Source: Sphingomonas parapaucimobilis NBRC 15100
GTDB taxonomy: Bacteria; Pseudomonadota; Alphaproteobacteria; Sphingomonadales; Sphingomonadaceae
Assembly: GCF_000787715.1 (NCBI RefSeq)
Contig: NZ_BBPI01000099.1
Coordinates: forward strand, 1-51,373
Length of the DNA stretch: 51,373 nt
Direction of reading: 5' to 3'
The position numbers and the translations under genes are program-made. Of this stretch, positions 42,236 through 51,311 are shown in pieces. The notes beneath the pieces are model-generated. The model was not told where the DNA came from. It saw nothing but the letters and a program-made list of their open reading frames with translations, and did not search any database. The stretch's first letter is position 1. Every line of letters starts with the position of its first letter.

Positions 42236-43585
42236 ATGAGCAGCAACCCCAGGAATGTCGATGTCGTCGTCGTTGGAGCGGGTCTGGCTGGCCTTACGGC
42301 AGCCGACGAGCTGACCCGGGCCGGATATACTGTCATCGTGCTGGAAGGGCGCGATCGGATAGGTGGCCGGGTTCGCGACGCGGAGATTGCAGGTGTTGCC
42401 GTCGACGCGGGCGCGACCTGGGTCGCCCCTCATCACACTGCCCTTCGCGAACTGGCGAGCCGGCTTGATTGTCAGCTTGTCCCACAATTCAACGACGGCA
42501 AAGGCGTCATCTCCTTCGGCGGATCACGCAAGGTCGAAGGGCTTTTCGCGATGGCACCGTGGACGGTGCTCGACATCACCAGGATCATGAACGCTTTGCA
42601 GGCATTGGCTGACAAGCTGCCTGTTTCAGAACCCTGGAAACACCCCGATGCTGTATCGCTGGACTCAGTGTCGCTGGGGGAGTGGGCGGCGGTCTCGAAC
42701 TGGGCACTCAAAAATACTGGCAGATTCCTGACCATGTTCAGCCTGGTGCATTGGGGCGCACCTCCGGAAGCCGTCTCGCTGTTCAACGCACTCCGCTACA
42801 TCAGAAATATCGGCGGGGTGGATGTCATGCTGAAGGTCGAAGGCGGTGACCAGCAGGACCGCCTGCTTGGGACCACGCATGGCCTCACCCGCAAATTTGC
42901 CGCAACGATCGGGGCAGAAATCAACTTGAACTCACCCGTCGTCCGTATCGAAACCACTGGTGATCGAGCGCTGGTGCAGACAGTACGGGGAGCTTTCGAA
43001 GCCCGTTACGTCATCGTTTCGGCGTCGCCGGCGCACCGGGCGACGATCGAGTTTTCACCGCCACTTCCTGAGCAGCATTATGGCCTCTCCCGTAGCTGGA
43101 AGCTCGGTGCGCTCAGCAAGGCATTCGTCGCTTACGATCATCCATTCTGGCGGGATGAAGGTCTCTCAGGCTCTGCTGTCACCGATAACGGGGTCGGTTT
43201 CCTCACCTTTGACGTAAGCCCTGCACCGGATGGTCCGGGAATCCTGATGGTGTTCTGCGATGGCCGGGCTTTTGACGGCAAGGATCCGTCCGAACGCCGT
43301 CAACTCGTCCTGAACCAACTGGAACACCTCTATGGCGAGCGTGCCAAGCAGGTGATCGACTATACCGATTTTGCCTGGGGGAATGACGTGTTCGCCGCAG
43401 GTGGTCCAAACCCGGCTGTGGAACCGAAAGGATGGACGAATTTCGGGCCATTTCTGAAGGAGCCGGTGGGCCTGGTCCACTGGGCCGGCACCGAAACCGC
43501 CGATGAGTTCAGTGGAACCATGAACGGTGCGATCCTGTCCGGGCGACGTGCGGCACATGATGTCAAGATCAGGCTGGGCCTTTGA
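42236..43585 (+). CDS. Flavin-dependent amine oxidase
   Basis: A 449-residue FAD enzyme. The dinucleotide-binding motif is VVVVGAGLAGLTAADELTRAG, followed by VLEGRDRIGGRV and the flavin-linked C-terminal motif VHWAGTETADEFSGTMNGAI. This is the monoamine oxidase/putrescine oxidase group. It oxidises a primary or secondary amine with release of hydrogen peroxide. ATG 42236 has GGAG at seven bases. No signal peptide. It precedes the HIUase-like and ATP-grasp genes on the same strand, with gaps of about 170-190 bp. Substrate cannot be fixed. Confidence 0.88.
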   Translation: MSSNPRNVDVVVVGAGLAGLTAADELTRAGYTVIVLEGRDRIGGRVRDAEIAGVAVDAGATWVAPHHTALRELASRLDCQLVPQFNDGKGVISFGGSRKVEGLFAMAPWTVLDITRIMNALQALADKLPVSEPWKHPDAVSLDSVSLGEWAAVSNWALKNTGRFLTMFSLVHWGAPPEAVSLFNALRYIRNIGGVDVMLKVEGGDQQDRLLGTTHGLTRKFAATIGAEINLNSPVVRIETTGDRALVQTVRGAFEARYVIVSASPAHRATIEFSPPLPEQHYGLSRSWKLGALSKAFVAYDHPFWRDEGLSGSAVTDNGVGFLTFDVSPAPDGPGILMVFCDGRAFDGKDPSERRQLVLNQLEHLYGERAKQVIDYTDFAWGNDVFAAGGPNPAVEPKGWTNFGPFLKEPVGLVHWAGTETADEFSGTMNGAILSGRRAAHDVKIRLGL

Positions 43586-43771
43586 CAGATGCCGTTCGCG
43601 CAACGGATTCATGCTGGAAAACGCTGAACGCTGTAGAGGACTTTGTGTCGGCACGACGTCGTGGAGCCATAAATGGCACAACGTTCGTTATCGCGAATGC
43701 TGGCACCGCGGAAGCGCCGATACCCGGCTAAAAACCTCGCTCTTCTCGTTTCATAATTCAGGACACTACTC

Positions 43772-44164
43772 ATGAAGACCATTGGCCTCGCATTGCTGAT
43801 CGGCGCCGTCGCGACACCGGCCGCGGCCGCTGAAATTTCGACCCATGTGCTTGATCTTGCCCGCGGCGTGGGCGGCAAGGCTGTACCTGTAACGCTATCG
43901 AAGCGCAGCGCCGACGGCAGCTGGCAGAAGGTCGGCGCGGCGACGACCGACGATAACGGCCGAGTTCGCAGCTTCAATGATGCACAGTCTTTCGACACCG
44001 GCATCTACCGGCTTCAGTTCGATATGACGCGCTACCCGGACGCATCGGCCTCGCCATTTTTCCCCGAGATCACGCTGACGTTCCGCGTCACTGACAAGTC
44101 TGGTCACTATCACGTGCCGGTGGTTGTCAGCCCCTATGGCTATTCGACCTACCGAGGGAATTGA
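43772..44164 (+). CDS. Exported HIUase-like (transthyretin-related) protein
   Basis: A 130-residue protein with a signal peptide (LALLIGAVATPAAAA). It follows the 5-hydroxyisourate hydrolase fold: ISTHVLDLARG at the start with the catalytic histidine, GHYHVPVVVSPYGYSTYRGN at the end. The usual C-terminal motif is YRGS; here it is YRGN, so the last catalytic residue is changed. It may hydrolyse 5-hydroxyisourate in the periplasm or have taken on a different role. A hairpin follows. Confidence 0.85.
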   Translation: MKTIGLALLIGAVATPAAAAEISTHVLDLARGVGGKAVPVTLSKRSADGSWQKVGAATTDDNGRVRSFNDAQSFDTGIYRLQFDMTRYPDASASPFFPEITLTFRVTDKSGHYHVPVVVSPYGYSTYRGN

Positions 44165-44176
44165 CCATGATCGTTG

Positions 44177-44211
44177 CACGCCTTCCAAACTCGGAGACAA
44201 GGGAAGGCGTG
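44177..44211. terminator. Hairpin after the HIUase-like gene
   Basis: Perfect ten-base stem CACGCCTTCC / GGAAGGCGTG with a fifteen-base loop. No clear T-run. It is a possible terminator or attenuator before the ATP-grasp gene. Confidence 0.5.
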
Positions 44212-44332
44212 GGTTTGCGGAAAGAGACCATCCGCATCTTCGGCACGAAGGTTAGTCGACATCGAACGGATGCCTGCCGACATGCCCTCACCCTAGGTCG
44301 CATGCTAATTGGCACCGAAAAGGAGTTTCCCG

Positions 44333-45418
44333 ATGACAGCAGCGCCGGTAGCCATCCTGTACCAGGCTGTTCCACCGCCCATGATCGATGGGTTGCGCAA
44401 GGATGCAAAGCCGGGCGGCTATTCCGATGGAGGTGCCGACATCGCCTACGCCTTGCGCCGGGCAGGGGTGGATGTGGTCACTCCCTCTGCTGCACCGGAT
44501 CCTGCCAGCGCCCTCGACTGGGTGTTCCCGGACACGATGGAGGGTATCCGCAGCGCAGGCGCTGCTGGCGCAACGGTGCTGTGGGCGAACACGGTTCTTT
44601 TCGAAGGCCACCCCCTGGAGGCAGCGCTCGCCGACTTCGCGATTGTCGGCCAGCTTCCCGCCGCCATGCAGGCGTTCGATGACAAGTTCGCCACCAACCG
44701 GTTGCTGGCGGAGGCCGGCTTGCCGGTTGCCCGATCGTTCCTGCTGTCCGGCACGGCCAGGGATGACGTGTGTTCGCTGACCGATGTCGAGCAGGCGTGC
44801 GCGTCCCGAGGCATAGCCTTTCCGATGATCGTGAAGCCGGTGCGGGGGCGCGGCAGCCAGGGCGTTACCTTAGTAGAGAATTTTGGCGAGCTGCGCGACG
44901 CTGCCGCCGCCTTGATCGAGGCTGCGACCTTCGGCGACATACTGATGGTGGAAGAGTTCCTGGGCGGTGACGAGATGACGGTCACGGTCATGCCCCCGGC
45001 CTCACCGCGCCCGGACAACACACGATCGCAGACGCACTGGGCCTTGCGGCCCGTTTATCGCTTCGATCAGCATGCCGGGGTCGCGCCGTATAACGGCGAC
45101 GTACCGGTCACCGCCAACAGCACCGCGATCGACGTCGGGCGCCTGAGTGATCCGGCCATTGTCGCCATGATCGACGCTTGCGTTGCGGCAGCTGCGCTGG
45201 TCGACGCGCGTACTGCCATTCGGATCGACTGTCGGGCTGACCGCGACGGCACGTTCAAATTGTTCGACCTCAATATGAAACCCAACATGACCGGTCCCGG
45301 CCGCCCGGGACGCGACAACCAAGACTGCCTGTCGGCGATCGCCGCTCGCGCAGATGGGTGGAGCTATGTCGACCTTCTGCAAGCCATGTTGGCCGCCAAG
45401 TGGAGTATCGCTCGGTAA
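44333..45418 (+). CDS. ATP-grasp ligase (D-Ala-D-Ala ligase-like)
   Basis: A 361-residue protein. The ATP-grasp fold is seen in FPMIVKPVRGRGSQGVTLVEN (nucleotide-binding lysine and glycine-rich loop), LMVEEFLGGDEMTVTVMPP, and the metal site FDLNMKPNMTGPGRPGRDNQ. The N-terminal domain (VAILYQAVPPPMIDGLRKDA) resembles other ligases with a Rossmann-like preface. It should join a carboxylate to an amine using ATP. The start at ATG 44333 has AGGAG eight bases upstream. The product is unknown. Confidence 0.82.
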   Translation: MTAAPVAILYQAVPPPMIDGLRKDAKPGGYSDGGADIAYALRRAGVDVVTPSAAPDPASALDWVFPDTMEGIRSAGAAGATVLWANTVLFEGHPLEAALADFAIVGQLPAAMQAFDDKFATNRLLAEAGLPVARSFLLSGTARDDVCSLTDVEQACASRGIAFPMIVKPVRGRGSQGVTLVENFGELRDAAAALIEAATFGDILMVEEFLGGDEMTVTVMPPASPRPDNTRSQTHWALRPVYRFDQHAGVAPYNGDVPVTANSTAIDVGRLSDPAIVAMIDACVAAAALVDARTAIRIDCRADRDGTFKLFDLNMKPNMTGPGRPGRDNQDCLSAIAARADGWSYVDLLQAMLAAKWSIAR

Positions 45419-45806
45419 GCGCCGTTCAGCGATGAGCGCCCACTTTTGAGCGTAGCAGGCAAATCCTTTTTCCCATTTAGGAAGGGCGCGGGAGAAGGTC
45501 GGAAGTTCCCGCCGATCCCGTGCGTCGTGAGCGACCGGCTTTCCCGAAACATGTTCCCGAATGCGTTTTCCCAAAATTTCCTGTTGGACATGGAGAAACG
45601 GGACGCTCCGCAAACGAGCGTAGACGGGCTTTGATCATGTTCGCCGTTCGAGTAGCGAGGGCATGTGGCAGGGTGGCCTTGGCTACGCCACGGCCAGGAT
45701 CGTCCTCCTCGATCTCCAACGGCGGCAGGATATCTTGACGGTGTGGACATGCTCGTAGCGCCCGATCCGGTAAAATCAGAACACACGATGGCGGCGCTCG
45801 TCGCGC
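45419..45806. other. Intergenic region at the edge of the second island
   Basis: No convincing gene. Several TTTCCC-type short repeats lie at 45540-45590. It separates the metabolic genes from KwaB and may hold remnants from the insertion of the island. Confidence 0.4.
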
Positions 45807-46673
45807 CTAGGGCAGAAGCCGCTTAGAATTAGTCACATAGCGAGATGAACTCAAAGCAGCCTGATAAATACCATCGTCCAGAAAGCGGAACAGGTCTTTG
45901 ATTGCCTTGCGATCCGCGGGCACGACGAGCTTTCCGTTCTGAACGACGACGTTGATACCAAGGCCGGCCGCCTTCTGAGCGATGACCGCGACCTGATGGT
46001 TATTGAGGACGTCAGCCTTCGTTATCGCGTGAACAAGTTTCCGAATGCCCTGATCCGCCACTACCTTGAAAGCTGCCACGTCGGCGATCTCGAGGCTGCT
46101 GTGCTGACTGAATGTATCGAGGTCTTGGTCGGTCGCCTCGCGGTAGAATTGTTGGAGATCGAAGATACCTCGAACCCTGTGGAAGCTCTTGAACTTGAGT
46201 TTTCCAGCCTCAAGTATCGCCACAATGCCGTTGTCGAGCGTGAAGCCAGGTTCGGTGAGTTCCTTGAACGAATTACCCGACTGAAACAGCGTAAACCGGC
46301 GTGAGAGAAGCTGCTGGGCGGAAAAGGCCTGGATCAAAACCCGCTGCGCTGGCCCGGCCCCATCAATGATGAAAAGACCGCGGATCCCTTCCGCCATGAA
46401 ATTCGATGCGTCGATCTCGGGCAGGCTGATCGGGTTGGCTGTCTGCGCCGCGGCGATGACAGCTGCTTCTGCCGGAGGATTCATGACGAGAATTTCGTCA
46501 TCGTCCGGCTTCCAGCCTCCAGAAAACTCGACCTCTTCGTTGACGTTTTGCAGGAAATTGATGGCCTGACCTTGGAATATCCCGCCAACCTTTGCCTGAA
46601 CCGGCTGGGCCAATGCGACACGCTTCACTTCGAGAGCCCCGCTCGGTCGACACAGGGCAAACAGGTTCACCAT
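45807..46673 (-). CDS. kwaB: KwaB-like protein of Kiwa defence (DUF4868)
   Basis: A 288-residue protein. It is matched to KwaB by the DUF4868-type C-terminal half (ADQGIRKLVHAITKADVLNN ... VVPADRKAIKDLFRFLDDGIYQA) and by context. KwaB works with the membrane protein KwaA; Kiwa senses phage at the membrane and KwaB then blocks phage DNA functions. ATG 46673 overlaps the KwaA stop as TGATG, so translation is coupled. Base composition is less GC-rich than the surrounding plasmid, a sign of transfer. Confidence 0.82.
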   Translation of the reverse strand: MVNLFALCRPSGALEVKRVALAQPVQAKVGGIFQGQAINFLQNVNEEVEFSGGWKPDDDEILVMNPPAEAAVIAAAQTANPISLPEIDASNFMAEGIRGLFIIDGAGPAQRVLIQAFSAQQLLSRRFTLFQSGNSFKELTEPGFTLDNGIVAILEAGKLKFKSFHRVRGIFDLQQFYREATDQDLDTFSQHSSLEIADVAAFKVVADQGIRKLVHAITKADVLNNHQVAVIAQKAAGLGINVVVQNGKLVVPADRKAIKDLFRFLDDGIYQAALSSSRYVTNSKRLLP

Positions 46674-47194
46674 CAGGCATCCTCCAGGTCGATTAGAATA
46701 TACTCCGTCAGTTGCCCGACCGAAATGGGATTGGCGGCGGATCGTATCTGCTTCTTGGTAATCAGGACATATGTCACGCCCTCCCGCGACTTCACTTTGT
46801 AGAAGTGCCATCGAAGGATGCCGAGTAGGGGGTTGAAGTGATAGTTATACCCGGTCGCCGTAATAATGGCGAAGATACCAAGGGTCGGAATCCATAGCTG
46901 CCAGTTCAACGTATTAAACTGTGATGTAAAGAGTGGCAGGAGATACAACAGGAGAAAGCCCATATTCTCCCGATCGGCCGCCTCAACCTCGCTTGCCTGA
47001 AACAACGTTATTTCAAGGTTCTTTTTGGCATAGCGAAGCATCATCAGGCAGATCGCTACTGTCGCAAGGCTCCCGATCGCAATATAAAGCGCCGCACGAA
47101 GATCATTCTGTGTGTAGGCGACCCATGCATAAGTGAGGCCGACCGGCGCGATGGCGGAACTTGTCAGCAGGATCCGGGCAAGAGCGTTCAACAT
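46673..47194 (-). CDS. kwaA: KwaA-like membrane protein of Kiwa defence
   Basis: A 173-residue protein with four predicted membrane segments (ILLTSSAIAPVGLTYAWVAY, ALYIAIGSLATVAICLMML, MGFLLLYLLPLFTSQF, WIPTLGIFAIITATGYN) and a cytoplasmic tail. This is the architecture of KwaA, the membrane sensor of Kiwa. It starts about 24 bases after the restriction endonuclease stop and its own stop overlaps the kwaB start. The pairing of the two genes is the main support for both names. Confidence 0.8.
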   Translation of the reverse strand: MLNALARILLTSSAIAPVGLTYAWVAYTQNDLRAALYIAIGSLATVAICLMMLRYAKKNLEITLFQASEVEAADRENMGFLLLYLLPLFTSQFNTLNWQLWIPTLGIFAIITATGYNYHFNPLLGILRWHFYKVKSREGVTYVLITKKQIRSAANPISVGQLTEYILIDLEDA

Positions 47195-47218
47195 GGTTGA
47201 GGTTGAGAGCGGGACATA

Positions 47219-48052
47219 TCAGAGCCCCATCGAGCCTTTCAGCCCCTCGAGATCGGCGAGGAAGTCCGCCTGCATCTTGGTCGTGTAGATGCGGGCGATC
47301 TTGCCCTGGTTCTGGCGGTCAACGATCTTCCGGAGATCGGAAAGGCGCGCAGCCCAGGTCGACCCGTCCGTCACGAACAGGAGCGTCGTGTCGTGCCGCT
47401 TGGCGTCGATGATGGCATCGAGGTCGCCGATGATATCGGTCATTTTCGAGCCGGTCGCGTTATAGCCTTTGACCTCGATCACGATCCGGGGGCGGTTTTT
47501 ATCAGGGATGGCGATATCGCATTTGGCGGTTTTGCCGTCTGCGCCGGTGAAGGTGCAGCGTGTCTCATAGGCGTCGCCAAATACCTCCCGGACCAGAACC
47601 TCTGTGAAGTCCTCAAGCCCCCTGCCCCGCTTCTGGCCCTGGATGGCGGATCCGCGGCCCGATCGCAGCCGCTCCTTGAGAATATCGCTCCATATCGGTT
47701 GGTAATTGATGGTGGCTGCCATCTTATCGGGTAGTCCGAGCCGGTCGAGGGCATCCAGAAAGGTCTCGCGATCGGCCTTGTAGCGTTTCGCGCCATAGCC
47801 TTCTGGCAGCTCCTTCGAGAGCGCCGTCGTCATCGCGTCCTTGGATAGCATCAGGAACAGCCGGGCGCACAGGATCCCGCGGTCGAAACCCTGATCGAGC
47901 ATCGCTGCAACGTCGTTCCGATCATAAGTGTCTTTGACCGGCAGCTCGGCGAGAAGCGCCATCGCTTCCCGCGCAGCGTCATCCATCCACTCGACGGTGA
48001 GTGGACTAAGGCTGGCCTTGATCTCGTCCAGCGTCTGATCTCGAACCTGCAT
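47219..48052 (-). CDS. Type II restriction endonuclease (DpnII-like)
   Basis: A 277-residue protein. The second half has KRGRGLEDFTEVLVREVFG, then AKCDIAIPDKNRPRIVIEVKGYNATGSK: the aspartate of CDIAIP and E-V-K in VIEVKG form a normal PD-(D/E)XK site. The layout resembles DpnII-type enzymes. The start ATG 48052 overlaps the methyltransferase stop (TGATG). Together with the adenine methyltransferase it makes a second type II R-M system of the plasmid. Recognition site unknown; GATC is a guess from family only. Confidence 0.78.
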   Translation of the reverse strand: MQVRDQTLDEIKASLSPLTVEWMDDAAREAMALLAELPVKDTYDRNDVAAMLDQGFDRGILCARLFLMLSKDAMTTALSKELPEGYGAKRYKADRETFLDALDRLGLPDKMAATINYQPIWSDILKERLRSGRGSAIQGQKRGRGLEDFTEVLVREVFGDAYETRCTFTGADGKTAKCDIAIPDKNRPRIVIEVKGYNATGSKMTDIIGDLDAIIDAKRHDTTLLFVTDGSTWAARLSDLRKIVDRQNQGKIARIYTTKMQADFLADLEGLKGSMGL

Positions 48053-49158
48053 CAGCTCCCCACAATCAGATATTCGGTCACGGCGGCGCGTTCGACGCCC
48101 TTATGCGTGCCAAAGTGATAGCGGTGCGGCTTTTCAAATACACGCACGGTCTGCTTATGCTTTCGCATCAGCGCCTCGAGCTGTGCGAGATCAGGGAAGC
48201 CGTTTGAGCTGTAGGACAGCACGATCTGGCTTTTCGCGAAGCGGGCAAACATGCGGTCGAACGCTTCGACCGCCGTGCGCCGATAGCTAAACGGCGTGTA
48301 CCGCTTGGCGATCTTTTTCACTTTCGTCTTCTCGTCGATCGGCAGGCCCTGCCAGTAGCAGGACAGCCCCTCGAGGAAGTGATAGCGTTTGACGTAGCAG
48401 TTGTCGTCGGACCGCGGGACATAAGGCGGATCGAGATAGACGAGATCGACTTTCCGCCTGGGCAGATCGAACAGGTCTGACCGGATCGCCGCATTTTTCC
48501 GCCCGTTGTCAAAGACGGCAGCGTTATAGACCTCGATCTGTTCGAGGAAATGCTCCTCGAGAGACAACCGGAGATCGCGCCGCCCATCGTCATAGTGCGA
48601 CAGGTCGCCCGAGATCGTGAATACACCGCGGGGCTGGCGCTTGAGACAGGACCGGAACAGTGCGGCATAAGCGAGCGCCTGCTGATGCGGATCCTGTAGC
48701 TGGCCGATATTGCCCGACACGCGGTCGAGGAATTGCAGGTCGGGCTTCGTGTAGAAAACTCCGTTGAAGGTTTTCTCGATGAAATGATGCGTCGACGGCG
48801 TTCGATCGATCAGTCGCGCAATGGCTTTCCCGTCAAGGTGAGTGCTGTTGTTCTCGACGGTCGCGCGCGCGACGGTGCTGGTAAAGTTGAGGAAGTCGGA
48901 CGCGATCACGCGCCGGTCCATCGCCTTCATCAAATAAGCGACGCAGCCGGTCCCAGAGAACGGATCCCACGCACTTTCGAAATCCAGCCCGTTAAGAACG
49001 CTATGGATCCACGGCAGTAGCCGCGTCTTCGATCCCATGTAGCGCAGCTCGGGGTAGCGCCCTGCCCTTTCCGGCAGCGCGGGCAGGACCGGCCGAACCT
49101 CTGGACGCGCGGTCTTGAGGGTGACGACGTTCGACTTGATCTTCAATGCCTGGCTCAT
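48052..49158 (-). CDS. D12-class DNA adenine N6-methyltransferase
   Basis: A 368-residue enzyme. Motif I-like is FESAWDPFSGTGCVAYLM and the catalytic motif IV is VYLDPPYVPR. RYMGSKTRLLPWI at the N-terminus is the usual D12 (Dam/FokI-type) start. It should methylate adenine in the site cut by the downstream endonuclease. Its start overlaps the stop of the serine recombinase by four bases (ATGA), and its stop overlaps the endonuclease start (TGATG). Confidence 0.92.
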   Translation of the reverse strand: MSQALKIKSNVVTLKTARPEVRPVLPALPERAGRYPELRYMGSKTRLLPWIHSVLNGLDFESAWDPFSGTGCVAYLMKAMDRRVIASDFLNFTSTVARATVENNSTHLDGKAIARLIDRTPSTHHFIEKTFNGVFYTKPDLQFLDRVSGNIGQLQDPHQQALAYAALFRSCLKRQPRGVFTISGDLSHYDDGRRDLRLSLEEHFLEQIEVYNAAVFDNGRKNAAIRSDLFDLPRRKVDLVYLDPPYVPRSDDNCYVKRYHFLEGLSCYWQGLPIDEKTKVKKIAKRYTPFSYRRTAVEAFDRMFARFAKSQIVLSYSSNGFPDLAQLEALMRKHKQTVRVFEKPHRYHFGTHKGVERAAVTEYLIVGS

Positions 49159-49733
49159 GCCGCTCCGCCCATGACCGCGCTGCGGCCTCCTGGAATATGT
49201 CGGTAAAGCGTCGACGGGGCGGTGCCTAACTGCTGCGCTACCTCCTCGACGGTTATCATCGGATCGGCGAGCATCGCTTTTGCCCGGCGGATCTGCGCCT
49301 CATCAAGGGCCTTCGGCCGGCCGCCGCGACGATTGGCGGCGCGCGCCGTTGCAAGGCCGGCATGGGTGCGCTCGAGCATCAGCTCCCGCTCGAACTCGGC
49401 CACGGCCGCGAAAACGTGGAAGATGAGACGACCGCCAGCCGATGTGGTGTCGATCTGCTGGGTCAAGACGCGGAGGCCAACGCCACGCGAGTCTAGGGCA
49501 GCCGATGTTTCGACGAGCTGGCGCACGGAGCGCGCCAGGCGATCGAGTTTCCAGACGACAAGCGTGTCCCCTTCCCTCATGTAGTCGAGAGCGGCTTTCA
49601 GCTCTGGCCGGTCGCGGTTTGCTCCGGACAGCTTCTCGACAAATACGCGGTCGCAGCCGATCGCCTTCAAGGCCTCGATCTGCGCTGCTGGATTTTGGTC
49701 GCGGGTCGAGACCCGCGCATAGCCGACAAGCAT
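49155..49733 (-). CDS. Serine recombinase coupled to the second R-M operon
   Basis: A 192-residue recombinase from ATG 49733 (MLVGYARVSTRDQNPAAQ), with LVVWKLDRLARSVRQL, EFERELMLERTHAG and a C-terminal HTH (TVEEVAQQLGTAPSTLYRHI). The start is chosen by family; the longer frame adds an unrelated leader. Its stop overlaps the methyltransferase start by four bases, so the recombinase is first gene of the R-M operon with Kiwa following. It may move the unit or simply supply the promoter. Confidence 0.9.
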   Translation of the reverse strand: MLVGYARVSTRDQNPAAQIEALKAIGCDRVFVEKLSGANRDRPELKAALDYMREGDTLVVWKLDRLARSVRQLVETSAALDSRGVGLRVLTQQIDTTSAGGRLIFHVFAAVAEFERELMLERTHAGLATARAANRRGGRPKALDEAQIRRAKAMLADPMITVEEVAQQLGTAPSTLYRHIPGGRSAVMGGAA

Positions 49734-49956
49734 GCCGCCTCCTGAAACTCGTTGCAGCATGCACAGATTCGAGGCGTCCAAACAAGAGACAGTTTTAGGA
49801 GGCTGGATCGCCCTGCTTACACTCAAACGTGTAGATATCAGCGCTAATTGGCATGGTTCTGTCAGTAGTAAATGTCACGTTGCGAAGCGGCGCTGGATTC
49901 TTGGAGTTGACCGGAAACGGGAAATCGGCGCCCTCAACCCGCTTCCAGCCCCCTGA

Positions 49957-50640
49957 TTACGAGGCGGCCGGTTGCGCCTGCGAGTATTTCACACATTCGA
50001 AGCGCGGCGGCGTTGTAAAGGGCTTCATCATTCGTTCTGCGATGCAACGGCGTCCACTTGACCCAAATAGTTCAACAGAAACTCGTTTCCACGAGTTCGC
50101 TGCCGATTCATAGTCTGTCCCGGAAGCCTCCATTTCCTTCGTAGCTTGGATCATGCTGGCAGGCGCAATTGCTGTACAGGCAAGAAGCTGCTGGCGGATG
50201 AAGGGCTGGAGCTTGTACCAGTTGTCGCTTCGGCTTGGCTTGGGATCGTATCCAACAAGCACGCCTTGACTGATACATATCGTTTTACCATCAGCGCTCT
50301 GGCCCTCGGCTTTAAATCTAACGCTTGCGCCGTTATCGACAAATGAAAACCCGATAGCGCCCGAACTGTCATGCCACTCAAGCTTGGCTTCTTTCGTTAG
50401 CCAACAGCCAAAATCGAGCATGGGAACGGCCCGACAGTCCTCAATATAACGTACCACGGTAAACTGGCCAAAATGATCCTCGCTCTTTTCATAGTGCGTT
50501 TTTCCATCGTCAAAGCTGGGGGGCTCATAGCCCTGACCGGGTAATTGCCCGTATCCCGCCTCAGTCATCAACAGCGTGCTTAGAAGAACTGCGCAGATAG
50601 AAATTTGGCGAATAGCCAAAGATTTTATTTTCTCCGCCAT
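49957..50640 (-). CDS. Exported protein, unknown function
   Basis: A 227-residue protein. A signal peptide (ISICAVLLSTLLMTEAGYG) is followed by a chain with several cysteines (EDCRAVPMLDFGCWL, KTICISQG, QQLLACTA, RRCIAERM, RFECVKY), suggesting disulphides. The ATG has GGGAG at seven bases. I do not recognise the family. Composition is less GC-rich than the backbone. It lies between two serine recombinase genes on the same strand. Confidence 0.65.
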   Translation of the reverse strand: MAEKIKSLAIRQISICAVLLSTLLMTEAGYGQLPGQGYEPPSFDDGKTHYEKSEDHFGQFTVVRYIEDCRAVPMLDFGCWLTKEAKLEWHDSSGAIGFSFVDNGASVRFKAEGQSADGKTICISQGVLVGYDPKPSRSDNWYKLQPFIRQQLLACTAIAPASMIQATKEMEASGTDYESAANSWKRVSVELFGSSGRRCIAERMMKPFTTPPRFECVKYSQAQPAAS

Positions 50641-50714
50641 TTAAGTCTCCCTTGTCTGCGATACTGTTTGACGTCCGAGGGTTGCTTCCATCTTAAACCG
50701 ATGCTTGCGGTGGA

Positions 50715-51311
50715 TCATGCCGCTTTAGCCGCAGGCACGGCGGGTTGGCGACTTAGAGTCCGGTACACGGTTGGCCGTGATATCAAGAACACCTCGGCGA
50801 GATCGCTGATCGAGTAGTCGCCGGTGTCGTACATGCGGCGTAGCTCCTTCTGCTGCCGATCGGACAGCTTGGGCTTCTTGCCGCGTAGCTTCCCCTTGGC
50901 GCGCGCGACCGCCATGCCCTCGCGGGTCCGCATCCGTATAAGGTCCGCCTCGAACTCGGCGAAGGTGGCGAGGATGTTGAAGAACAGCTTGCCCATTGGA
51001 TCGGCCGGATCATGGACGCTGGCGCCGACCTGGAGCTTCACTCCACGGGCGGCAAGGCTGTCACCGATCGCGCGCGCGTCCGGCACCGATCGGGCGAGAC
51101 GGTCGAGCTTTGGCACCACCAGCGTGTCGCCGCTGCGCACCGCCGCCAGCGCCTGGTCGAGGCCGGGCCGATCCCGGCTCGTGCCGGTGAACCCCTTGTC
51201 GGTATAGATGCGATCGGCCGCGACGCCGAGCTTCACAAGCGCCTCCTGCTGGGCGGCAAGGTCCTGTTTGTCGGTCGAGCATCGGGCATAGCCGATCAGC
51301 GTTTGCGTCAT
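50715..51311 (-). CDS. Serine recombinase (resolvase/invertase)
   Basis: A 198-residue protein from ATG 51311 (MTQTLIGYARCSTDKQD). Serine 12 is the nucleophile (ARCS, with C replacing the common V). LVVPKLDRLARSVPDARA and EFEADLIRMRTREG follow; the C-terminus has an HTH (SISDLAEVFLISRPTVYRTL). The frame extends 14 codons further upstream but family members start here. It lies at the right edge of the window, opposite in direction to the recombinase at the left edge. Confidence 0.9.
   Translation of the reverse strand: MTQTLIGYARCSTDKQDLAAQQEALVKLGVAADRIYTDKGFTGTSRDRPGLDQALAAVRSGDTLVVPKLDRLARSVPDARAIGDSLAARGVKLQVGASVHDPADPMGKLFFNILATFAEFEADLIRMRTREGMAVARAKGKLRGKKPKLSDRQQKELRRMYDTGDYSISDLAEVFLISRPTVYRTLSRQPAVPAAKAA

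Noticed and set aside
45419..45806. Small frames in the gap before KwaB
   Set aside because: No start with a ribosome site, no recognisable domain and low-complexity composition.
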